Assembly: GCA_016125285.1 (NCBI GenBank)
Contig: WGMA01000013.1
Span: 1-58,618, forward strand
DNA length: 58,618 bases
Source of the DNA: Phycisphaera sp.
Lineage (GTDB): Bacteria > Planctomycetota > Phycisphaerae > Phycisphaerales > Zrk34
Reading direction: 5' to 3'
Of this stretch, positions 52,040 to 58,618 are shown one piece after another. Position 1 is the first letter of the stretch. Each line of letters begins with the position of its first letter. The notes below the pieces were generated by a model. The model was not told where the DNA came from, made no database searches, and worked only from the letters and a program-made list of their open reading frames with translations. The translations under genes were made by a program, and so were the position numbers.

Positions 52040-54223
52040 ATGAGTGGCAGCACAGCGCGTACGCAGGCGATCTCCGCGGTCACCAACTACAAGCCCATCT
52101 CCGAACCGCTCAACTTCGCCGACACCGCCGCGAAGGATCTGTTCGGCGTCAACGTCTTCAGCAACGCGGTGATGCGGGACCGCCTGCCGAAGGACGTCTA
52201 CAAGAAGGTGGCTAAGACGATCGAGGACGGCGCGAAGCTCGACGCCACGATCGCCGACGTCGTCGCCGCCGCGATGCGCGACTGGGCCATCGAGAAGGGC
52301 GCCACGCACTACGCCCACGTGTTCTACCCGCTGACCGGCCTGACCGCCGAGAAGCACGACTCGTTCCTCTCGCCCGAAGCCGACGGCAGCGCCATCGCCG
52401 AGTTCAGCGGCGCGCAGCTCATCCAGGGTGAGCCCGACGCCTCGTCGTTCCCGTCCGGCGGTCTCCGCGCCACGTTCGAGGCGCGCGGCTACACCGCGTG
52501 GGACGTCACCAGCCCCGCCTACATCCTCGAGAACCCCAACGGCACCACGCTGTGCATCCCCACCGCGTTCGTGTCGTGGACCGGCGAGGCGCTCGACAAG
52601 AAGACGCCCGTGCTCCGATCCATGCAGGCGCTGGACACGCAGGCCCGCCGCATCCTTGCGCTGTTCGGCCACGCCCGGATCGCGCGCGTCACCGCGACGG
52701 CCGGGCCCGAGCAGGAGTACTTCCTGATCGACCGCAACTTCTTCTTCGCGCGGCCCGACCTGATCAACGCCGGGCGCACGCTCTTCGGCAAGCAGCCGCC
52801 GAAGGGCCAGGAGCTCGAGGACCAGTACTTCGGCGCCATCCCCGAGCGCGTGCTCGCGTGTATGCTCGAGACCGAGCGTGAGTTGTACAAGCTCGGCGTG
52901 CCGGTCAAGACGCGTCACAACGAGGTCGCGCCCAGCCAGTACGAGATCGCGCCGATGTACGAGAACGCCAACGTGGCGACCGACCATCAGCAGACCATCA
53001 TGACGATGCTCAAGCGCGTCGCGGGCAAGTACGGCCTGGAGTGCCTGCTGCACGAGAAGCCCTTCGCGGGGATCAACGGCTCGGGCAAGCACGTCAACTG
53101 GTCGCTGGGTAACAGCACGCAGGGCAACCTGCTCGAGCCGGGCGACACGCCGCACGACAACGCGCAGTTCCTCGTGTTCTGCGCCGCGGTGATCCGCGCC
53201 GTCGACAAGTTCGCGCCGCTGCTGCGTGCGGTCGTCGCTCACGCGGGCAACGATCACCGCCTCGGCGCCAACGAGGCCCCGCCGGCGATCATCTCCGTGT
53301 TCCTCGGTGACCAGCTGGCCGACATCTTCCAGCAGATCGCCAAGGGCGGCGTGAAGTCGGCGAAGAAGGCGGGCACGATGAACATCGGCGTCGACACGCT
53401 GCCGCCGCTGCCGAAGCACGCCGGGGACCGCAACCGCACCTCGCCGTTCGCGTTCACGGGCAACAAGTTCGAGTTCCGCGCGGTCGGCAGCGCCCAGTCG
53501 ATCGCCGGCCCGCTGACGGCGCTGAACACCATCGTCGCCGACTCGCTGGACTTCGTCGCCACCGAGCTGGAGAAGGCCACGAAGGGCGATCCGAAGAAGC
53601 TCAACGCGGCGATCCAGAAGGTCGTGGCGGACATCGTCAAGTCGCACGGCCGCGTGCTGTTCAACGGCGACGGCTACTCCGAGGCGTGGCACAAGGAGGC
53701 CGAGAAACGCGGCCTGCCCAACAACCGCAACACGGTCGCCGCGCTCGGCGCGATCACCGACGCCGAGGTCGTGTCGATCTTCAAGAAGTTCAACGTGCTG
53801 TCCAAGCGTGAGCTGGAGAGCCGCAAGGAGATCTACTTCGAGCAGTACGTCAAGGCCGTGCGCATCGAGGCGCTGCTGACGACGCAGATCGCCAAGACGA
53901 AGATCTTCCCGGCGGCGATCCGCTACCAGAGCGAGCTGGCGGTGACGTGTGCGAACCTCAAGGCGGTCGGCTACACGTTCGACACCGACACGCTCGACAA
54001 GATCACCGCGTTGGTCAAGCAGCTGCAGGACGCGATCGCGGGGCTCGAGGCGGCGATGGGCAAGGTCCCGCACAAGGGCGTCGAGGCCGAGGCGAAGTAC
54101 TACAGCGACACGATCTGCCCGGCGATGCTGACGGTGCGCGAGGCCGCGGACGAGCTCGAGGGCGTCGTCGCCGACGACCTGTGGCCGCTGCCGACGTACC
54201 AGGAGATGCTGTTCATCAAGTAA
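52040..54223 (+). CDS. glnN: Glutamine synthetase, type III
   Basis: The 727-aa length is typical of GSIII. Recognisable segments include [18 protein letters not shown] at the N-terminus, [18 protein letters not shown] (metal-binding glutamates), [32 protein letters not shown] and [22 protein letters not shown] forms double-stacked hexamers and is common in planctomycetes and Bacteroidetes. AGGAG precedes the ATG. It follows glnII but has its own transcription unit. Confidence 0.96.
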   Translation: MSGSTARTQAISAVTNYKPISEPLNFADTAAKDLFGVNVFSNAVMRDRLPKDVYKKVAKTIEDGAKLDATIADVVAAAMRDWAIEKGATHYAHVFYPLTGLTAEKHDSFLSPEADGSAIAEFSGAQLIQGEPDASSFPSGGLRATFEARGYTAWDVTSPAYILENPNGTTLCIPTAFVSWTGEALDKKTPVLRSMQALDTQARRILALFGHARIARVTATAGPEQEYFLIDRNFFFARPDLINAGRTLFGKQPPKGQELEDQYFGAIPERVLACMLETERELYKLGVPVKTRHNEVAPSQYEIAPMYENANVATDHQQTIMTMLKRVAGKYGLECLLHEKPFAGINGSGKHVNWSLGNSTQGNLLEPGDTPHDNAQFLVFCAAVIRAVDKFAPLLRAVVAHAGNDHRLGANEAPPAIISVFLGDQLADIFQQIAKGGVKSAKKAGTMNIGVDTLPPLPKHAGDRNRTSPFAFTGNKFEFRAVGSAQSIAGPLTALNTIVADSLDFVATELEKATKGDPKKLNAAIQKVVADIVKSHGRVLFNGDGYSEAWHKEAEKRGLPNNRNTVAALGAITDAEVVSIFKKFNVLSKRELESRKEIYFEQYVKAVRIEALLTTQIAKTKIFPAAIRYQSELAVTCANLKAVGYTFDTDTLDKITALVKQLQDAIAGLEAAMGKVPHKGVEAEAKYYSDTICPAMLTVREAADELEGVVADDLWPLPTYQEMLFIK

Positions 54224-54263
54224 CCCGATCGCGGCCCGGCCGCGCATCGAACGATCGACACGA

Positions 54264-54297
54264 GACGGTCGCCCCGACGGGCGGCCGTCTTTTTTTT
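54264..54297 (+). terminator. Intrinsic terminator of glnN
   Basis: An 11-bp stem with one T-G pair (54264-54274 with 54279-54289) has a CGAC loop and is followed by eight T. Confidence 0.92.
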
Positions 54298-54422
54298 GCG
54301 CATCCGGCCCGGTGGCTTTTCTCGCCGCGCTGCGTAATTCGATCCGGCGCTTGCGTGATGTTGGTGAATGCCGGCGGCGGGGCCGGGGAAGAAAACCTTC
54401 AACACGAAACGGAGAAACAGCG

Positions 54423-55208
54423 ATGGAATCGAAGCTATGGCGTGCGCTTGTCGCATGGTGTGTCGCCCTGACGGGCGCGGCGGGACTGAACACGAACCTC
54501 AACGCGGCCGAGCCGGTCGTGAGCGACGTGCAGGTCGAGAGCAGCGTCGTCATTCAATCTTCGGACGGCGACGACGGCGGCGTGGTGGTCGAGGTCGACG
54601 GCGATCCGTCCGTGCTCAGCGGCCTGGAGGTGATCGGCCCGGAGGTGCAGGCGCGCATCAGCGAGAAGCTCGCCGAGCGGCTGGGGCCCGAGGCCGCGGC
54701 GAAGATCCAGCAGCGGATGAACGACGCGTACCTCAAGCAGTACGACCGCGACGGTGACGGCAAGGTGTCCGACGCCGAGCGTCAGGCCGTGCAGCAGGAG
54801 TGGCGTGACAAGTTCGACCAGGCCCGCAGGGACGCCGAGGCGCGCCGCGACCTGCGTGAGTGGGACAAGGACCACGACGGCATCCTGTCCGACAGCGAGA
54901 AGAAGGCGAAGGAGGACGCCGAGAAGGCGCGGGCCGAGAAGCTCGCGAAGGAGAACGCGTCGATCATCGAGAAGTACGACGCCGACAAGGACGGCAAGCT
55001 CAGCGGCGACGAGGTGTCGGTGATGAACGCGAAGCTGGGCGAGATGCTCGAGCAGGTCCGCCTCATCGAGCAGCTGGCCACGACCGGCGATAACCGCCAG
55101 AGCCTGACGTATTCGCCCATCCGCGAGACGCTCCGCTCGGCCCGCATGCAGCAGTTCCGCCGAATGGGCCCGGCGAACATGATTACCCCGAACTTTTTCC
55201 AGCAGTGA
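54423..55208 (+). CDS. Secreted EF-hand calcium-binding protein
   Basis: The 261-aa protein has a signal peptide (cleaved near LNAAEP) and three canonical EF-hand loops with aspartates at positions 1, 3 and 5 and Glu at 12: residues 108-119 (DRDGDGKVSDAE), 148-159 (DKDHDGILSDSE) and 186-197 (DADKDGKLSGDE). A charged coiled-coil-like helix links loops 2 and 3. ATG 54423 has CGGAG upstream; the longer open frame adds an arginine-rich non-signal stretch and is rejected. Calcium buffering or envelope stabilisation is likely; no partner is evident. Confidence 0.83.
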   Translation: MESKLWRALVAWCVALTGAAGLNTNLNAAEPVVSDVQVESSVVIQSSDGDDGGVVVEVDGDPSVLSGLEVIGPEVQARISEKLAERLGPEAAAKIQQRMNDAYLKQYDRDGDGKVSDAERQAVQQEWRDKFDQARRDAEARRDLREWDKDHDGILSDSEKKAKEDAEKARAEKLAKENASIIEKYDADKDGKLSGDEVSVMNAKLGEMLEQVRLIEQLATTGDNRQSLTYSPIRETLRSARMQQFRRMGPANMITPNFFQQ

Positions 55209-55243
55209 CGCGTCTCATACAAAGACGAACTTCGCCATCACAC

Positions 55244-55289
55244 GACGAGCGACGCGCTGACTCCGGTCACGCGTCGCTCGTCTCTTTTA
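55244..55289. terminator. Bidirectional terminator between EF-hand gene and HAD gene
   Basis: A 13-bp perfect stem (55244-55256 with 55270-55282) contains an inner TGAC-TCCG-GTCA hairpin and is followed by TCTCTTTT on the plus strand. It sits in the convergent gap. Confidence 0.82.
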
Positions 55290-56138
55290 CCACTCGCCGC
55301 TCAGCAGCCGGTCGATCGCGAACGCCACGCCGTGGTTGTCGTTGGTCTCGGTGACGCGGTCGGCCACGGCCTTGACCGAGTCGACGGCGTTGCCCATCGC
55401 GATGCCGCACGCCGCGTGCTTGATCATGTCGATGTCGTTGATGTGATCGCCGATCGCCGCGATCTGTGTCGGGTCGACGCCGTGCTGCTCCGCGAGCCAC
55501 ACCAGCCCGCGCCACTTGTTCACGCCCGCGGCGAACACCTCGAGGATGTGCAGCTCTTCCTCCTTCTCCTTCACCGCCGAGAAGTGGTGCGAGACGATCC
55601 GCTGGCCGTACTGCCGGTCGAGCTCGGCCTTGATCGCGGGCATCACCTCGGGCGGGCCGACGATGCCGATCCGCAGCGCGTGCGCCAGGTCCTCCGCGGC
55701 GAAGTCCTCGAGGTGCCGCACCCGCGCGTCCCACTTGCCGAACCACCACTTCGTGTTCGCCGTCATGTTGTGGCCCGCGACGACCAGGTAGTCGTGGCCC
55801 GTCTGCTCGGGGTCCGGCAGGATCAGCACGGCGTGCTCGTCGTGGTCGAACACGTGGATCAGGTCGTGCGCCAGCTGGGCGTCGATCGGGAATTTCTGCA
55901 GCGTTTTGCCCGTTTTGGGGTCCGCCACGCACGCCCCGCACGCCAGCACGACCGGCCCGTCGTGACGCAACGTCTCGATCACCATCCGCGACTCGCTCAG
56001 CCCGCGGCCCGTGCACAGCACGACCAGCATCCCCTGCTCGCGGGCCTGATCGATCGCTTCAATATTCTCCAACGACACCTGTCCGGACGTGTCCAGCAGC
56101 GTGCCGTCGATGTCGATCGCAAGCATGTGGTACTTCAT
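55287..56138 (-). CDS. Cof-type HAD-superfamily hydrolase
   Basis: The 283-aa protein has HAD motif I (IDIDGTLLD, Asp9 and Asp11), motif II in LCTGRG, motif III Lys in NKWRGL and motif IV (AIGDHINDIDMI), with the large C2-type cap of the Cof/SPP subfamily. Such enzymes dephosphorylate sugar phosphates or flavin nucleotides; substrate unknown. The minus-strand extended -10 (TGG-TATAAA) ends 9 nt before the ATG and no ribosome binding site is seen, so the leader is at most a few nt. Confidence 0.9.
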   Translation of the reverse strand: MKYHMLAIDIDGTLLDTSGQVSLENIEAIDQAREQGMLVVLCTGRGLSESRMVIETLRHDGPVVLACGACVADPKTGKTLQKFPIDAQLAHDLIHVFDHDEHAVLILPDPEQTGHDYLVVAGHNMTANTKWWFGKWDARVRHLEDFAAEDLAHALRIGIVGPPEVMPAIKAELDRQYGQRIVSHHFSAVKEKEEELHILEVFAAGVNKWRGLVWLAEQHGVDPTQIAAIGDHINDIDMIKHAACGIAMGNAVDSVKAVADRVTETNDNHGVAFAIDRLLSGEW

Positions 56139-56147
56139 GGAAGGAAG

Positions 56148-56156
56148 TTTATACCA
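56148..56156 (-). promoter_or_regulatory. Extended -10 promoter of the HAD gene
   Basis: The minus strand reads TGG-TATAAA with the hexamer at 56148-56153. The ATG follows 9 nt later, so the 5' leader would be about 3 nt. Confidence 0.5.
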
Positions 56157-56227
56157 GAACTGTTAACCTGCCGATGAACGATAGGTGGCAGGTCCGATTC
56201 CGCAGATTTGACGCGCAGGGTTCAAGG

Positions 56228-57370
56228 ATGAACGACGCACGACCGACCATTCTCTTCGCCGGCGGTGGCACCGGCGGTCACCTCTTCCCGTGCATCGCCG
56301 TCGCCGAGCGGCTCGCCGAACGCGCCGGTGACGGTGGGGCCGACGCGCCCGCCGTGCACTTCGTCGCCAGCCAGCGCGACATCGACCGCCGCATCCTCAC
56401 CGACGCCGGCGTCGACTTCACGCCGCTGCCCGTCCAGCCGCTGCCCGGCCTCCGCAAACCGTGGCGCGCGCTGCCGTTCCTACGCGCCTACGCCCGCGCC
56501 AAACGACAGGCCCTCCAACTCATCCGCGACCGCAACGTCCGCCTGATCATCTCCACCGGCGGGTTCGTCAGCGCGCCGCCCGTCGCCGTCGCCAGGCGGG
56601 CCGGCGTCCCGGTCATGCTCGTCAACCTCGACGCCGTGCCCGGCAAGGCCAACCGCTGGCTCATCCCCAAAGCCACCGAACACTTCAGCGTCTATCCCAG
56701 CAACCAGATGCCCGCTGACACGCGGATCATCGCGCTGCCCGTGCGACGCAGTTGCATCGGCCCCGACGACCCCGCCGAGGCCCGCCGCGCGCTCGGACTC
56801 GACCCCGACAAGCCCGTGCTCTTCGTCACCGGCGCCAGCCAGGGCGCTCAGTCCATCAACCAGGCGATGATCGAGCTGACGAAGCGCGACGCGTTCCGCA
56901 AGGCGATCGACGGCTGGCAGGTCTATCACCTCGCGGGCAACAACGACGAGGCGGGCAAGCTGCTGGCGATGTACGGCGGGACGGGCATCCCCGCGACCTG
57001 CGTCGACTTCTGCAACACGATGGGCCTGGCGTGGGGCGCGGCCGACGTGACCATCAGCCGCGCCGGCGCGGGCTCGGTCGCCGAGATCGCCGTCAACGCC
57101 GTGCCCGCCATCTTCCTGCCGTACCCGTTCCACCGCGACCAGCACCAGAAGCTCAACGCCCAGCCCCTCGTCGACGCCGGCGGGGCCGTCATGCTCGACG
57201 ACGCCGTCGACCCCGTCGCCAACGCCGACCGCATGCTCACGCCGCTCTGCGAACTGCTCACCGACGCCACGAAACGCCAGTCCATGCGCGACGCCCTCCG
57301 CAGCGACGACAACACCGACGGCGCCGCTGTCCTCGCCCAACGCGCCCTCGAATTGCTCGCCGCCGTTTAG
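56228..57370 (+). CDS. murG: UDP-N-acetylglucosamine transferase (MurG)
   Basis: The 380-aa protein adds GlcNAc to lipid I to give lipid II at the inner membrane face. It is a GT-B glycosyltransferase with the G-loop GGGTGGH (12-18), STGGFVSAPPVAVA, VTGASQGAQSINQAM and the nucleotide-binding ISRAGAGSVAEIA. It stands apart from any mur/fts cluster. ATG 56228 fits the family start; a longer frame from 56174 adds an unlikely basic stretch. Its stop codon lies inside a 29-bp repeat that recurs after ispA. Confidence 0.93.
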   Translation: MNDARPTILFAGGGTGGHLFPCIAVAERLAERAGDGGADAPAVHFVASQRDIDRRILTDAGVDFTPLPVQPLPGLRKPWRALPFLRAYARAKRQALQLIRDRNVRLIISTGGFVSAPPVAVARRAGVPVMLVNLDAVPGKANRWLIPKATEHFSVYPSNQMPADTRIIALPVRRSCIGPDDPAEARRALGLDPDKPVLFVTGASQGAQSINQAMIELTKRDAFRKAIDGWQVYHLAGNNDEAGKLLAMYGGTGIPATCVDFCNTMGLAWGAADVTISRAGAGSVAEIAVNAVPAIFLPYPFHRDQHQKLNAQPLVDAGGAVMLDDAVDPVANADRMLTPLCELLTDATKRQSMRDALRSDDNTDGAAVLAQRALELLAAV

Positions 57371-57391
57371 CGACGCCCCGCAGGGGCGTGC
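57363..57391. repeat. 29-bp direct repeat, copy 1
   Basis: CCGTTTAG followed by CGACGCCCCGCAGGGGCGTGC is identical to 58403-58431, one copy on each side of ispA. It contains the palindrome ACGCCCC-GCA-GGGGCGT. Its GTTTAG forms the last codon and stop of murG. Confidence 0.85.
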
Positions 57392-57471
57392 TCCGTTTCA
57401 TTTCATCCGTGCTGAAATGCAGACAACTCGGTGACGCTGCGCCTCTGTGGTTCCATCCCCGGATTTGCCGC

Positions 57472-57477
57472 TATAAT
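57472..57477 (+). promoter_or_regulatory. -10 element of ispA
   Basis: A consensus TATAAT ends 9 nt before the ispA ATG. The -35 (GTTCCA, 16 bp upstream) is weak. The mRNA leader would be about 3 nt. Confidence 0.55.
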
Positions 57478-57486
57478 CGCCACCCC

Positions 57487-58377
57487 ATGACCAGCCCAAC
57501 ACAGATCGACAAGGCGGCCCTCACCGCCCCCGCGGCGCTCGTCGAGCCCTACATGAAGGCGTTCCTCGAGTCGCGCACCATGCCCGACAACCTCCGCAAC
57601 GCGATCGCCTACTCGCTGCTCGGCGATGGCAAACGCATGCGGCCCATCCTCACGATCCGCGCCTGCGAAGCGGTGGGGGGCGACGCCTCCGCGGCGCTCC
57701 CGCCCGCCGCTGCGATCGAGATGATCCACTGCTTCAGCCTCATCCACGACGACCTGCCCGCGATGGACGACGACGACCTCCGCCGCGGTCGCCCCACGCT
57801 GCACAAGCACACCAACGAGGCGATGGCCATCCTCGCCGGCGACGCGCTCACGTCGCTCGCCTTCGAGATCATCGTCGAGAAGGTCACCCCCGCCGACCGC
57901 GCCGTCCGCATCGTCACCGAACTCGCCCGCGGCACCAACGACATGATCTCCGGCCAGGTCTACGACACGCTGCCGCACTGGGACCCGAACACCCCCGACG
58001 CCCAGCGCCTCGAAACGATCCACCTCAACAAGACCGGCGCGCTGCTGCGCGCCTCGGTCCGCATGGGCGCGATCATGGGCGACGCCGACGACGCCGCCCT
58101 TGACAACCTGACCACCTACGCCAACGCCATCGGCCTGATGTTCCAGGTCGTCGACGACCTGCTCGACGTCACCCAGACCACCGAACAACTCGGCAAGACC
58201 GCCGGTAAAGACGTCGAACAGGACAAGCTGACGTACCCCGCCGTGCACGGCATCGAGGCGTCCCAGGCCGAGGTCGAACGCCTCCGCACCGAAGCCCACG
58301 ACGCCCTCACCTCGTTCGGCGCCAACGCCAAACACCTGCATGACCTGTGCGACTACCTCGCCACCCGCAAAAAGTAA
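57487..58377 (+). CDS. ispA: Farnesyl diphosphate synthase (polyprenyl synthetase)
   Basis: The 296-aa protein condenses IPP with DMAPP/GPP. The first aspartate-rich motif is DDLPAMD (88-94) in the context CFSLIHDDLPAMDDDDLRRG, matching bacterial FPP synthase IspA; a second DDLLD lies in the C-terminal half and GKR at 48-50. FPP would feed UppS, encoded 33 kb away. No ribosome binding site is seen, and a TATAAT ends 9 nt before the ATG. GGPP as product cannot be excluded. Confidence 0.93.
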   Translation: MTSPTQIDKAALTAPAALVEPYMKAFLESRTMPDNLRNAIAYSLLGDGKRMRPILTIRACEAVGGDASAALPPAAAIEMIHCFSLIHDDLPAMDDDDLRRGRPTLHKHTNEAMAILAGDALTSLAFEIIVEKVTPADRAVRIVTELARGTNDMISGQVYDTLPHWDPNTPDAQRLETIHLNKTGALLRASVRMGAIMGDADDAALDNLTTYANAIGLMFQVVDDLLDVTQTTEQLGKTAGKDVEQDKLTYPAVHGIEASQAEVERLRTEAHDALTSFGANAKHLHDLCDYLATRKK

Positions 58378-58402
58378 CCCGCCCCGCATCACGCCATTGA
58401 CC

Positions 58403-58431
58403 CCGTTTAGCGACGCCCCGCAGGGGCGTGC
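58403..58431. repeat. 29-bp direct repeat, copy 2
   Basis: Identical to 57363-57391. This copy lies 25 nt after the ispA stop. Confidence 0.85.
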
Positions 58432-58476
58432 GCCACTCGGTGCCGGATGCTGAATATATGCCCCGTCGCGCCGCTC

Positions 58477-58497
58477 CCCTCTCCCGCCGGGAGAGGG
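58477..58497. repeat. REP-like palindrome
   Basis: CCCTCTCCC-GCC-GGGAGAGGG is a perfect 9-bp stem followed by a G-rich tail. It lies 13 nt from the stop of the partial minus-strand gene and could act as its terminator or be a dispersed repeat. Confidence 0.5.
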
Positions 58498-58510
58498 CGA
58501 GGGTGAGGGA

Positions 58511-58618
58511 TCAACCCTCGAAACCTCGAAACACGCCCTCCGCGTCGACGTGATCGGCGAAGTCCTCCCAGTCCATGTTGCAGATCGACAGATTGCTGTC
58601 GATCGCCCACACCTCCGA
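58511..58618 (-). CDS. Partial gene, C-terminal 35 residues, function unknown
   Basis: The minus-strand frame is open from the window edge to a TGA at 58511-58513 and encodes a C-terminus rich in acidic and aromatic residues (WAIDSNLSICNMDWEDFADH, then a short tail ending FRGFEG). Codon use is typical of the genome. The 5' part is outside the window, so no family can be named. Confidence 0.5.
   Translation of the reverse strand, partial: SEVWAIDSNLSICNMDWEDFADHVDAEGVFRGFEG

Noticed and set aside
56752-57486. 541-aa frame joining an out-of-frame murG stretch to ispA
   Set aside because: The N-terminal 245 residues are an arginine/proline-rich shadow of murG; IspA homology begins at ATG 57487.

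Overview
The window is 58.6 kb of GC-rich, densely coding chromosome. It looks like a Planctomycetota genome, most likely class Phycisphaerae. This is inferred from composition and gene content: a DUF11-repeat envelope protein resembling chlamydial OmcB, a secreted sulfatase, a FlgI-like lipoprotein carrying HEAT repeats, a GH10-like protein of a type I associate with planctomycetes, a type II plus type III glutamine synthetase pair, and ribosomal and cell-wall genes scattered singly rather than in the usual clusters. I see no phage, insertion sequence, CRISPR array, rRNA or tRNA gene.

Layout. 1-5 kb: DUF11 envelope protein, a lipoprotein with a peroxiredoxin-like fold, an isolated rplU, an MFS transporter and a two-domain QueD/PTPS protein. 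5.2-16.2 kb: the rplK-rplA-rplJ-rplL-rpoB-rpoC transcription/translation block, with promoters before rplK and rpoB and a strong terminator after rpoC. 16.3-24.7 kb: gpsA with a GNAT gene, an orphan MoxR ATPase, hpt with a bPH2 membrane protein, an unknown secreted protein, purA behind a structured leader, and uppS. 24.7-31.4 kb: an AhbC-like radical SAM enzyme, cdsA, rpsD, a zinc-ribbon Ser/Thr kinase facing a PP2C-cNMP phosphatase, and an orphan exbD. 31.5-48.2 kb: sulfatase, PfkB kinase, FlgI-HEAT lipoprotein, a large polytopic membrane protein, smc, a TPR membrane protein, a secreted zincin, purC, a GH10-like protein without catalytic glutamates, and a ComEA-like protein. 48.2-58.6 kb: uvrB, glnII behind a textbook sigma-54 promoter, glnN, an EF-hand secreted protein, a Cof-type HAD phosphatase, murG, ispA, and the 3' end of one more gene.

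Functional links. ispA (FPP), uppS (undecaprenyl-PP) and murG (lipid II) belong to one peptidoglycan route, while cdsA and gpsA feed phospholipid synthesis. purA, purC and hpt cover purine synthesis and salvage. The two glutamine synthetases form a nitrogen-assimilation locus. The kinase and phosphatase form a divergent signalling pair.

Regulatory signals read directly from the sequence include several sigma-70-like promoters with 17-18 bp spacers, one sigma-54 promoter, many intrinsic terminators, and a group of genes whose start codon lies only 6-9 nt after a -10 hexamer, suggesting leaderless mRNAs. The features most worth follow-up are the purA leader RNA, the FlgI-HEAT lipoprotein, the GH10-like pseudoenzyme, the PP2C-cNMP fusion, the sigma-54/glutamine synthetase locus and the leaderless set.
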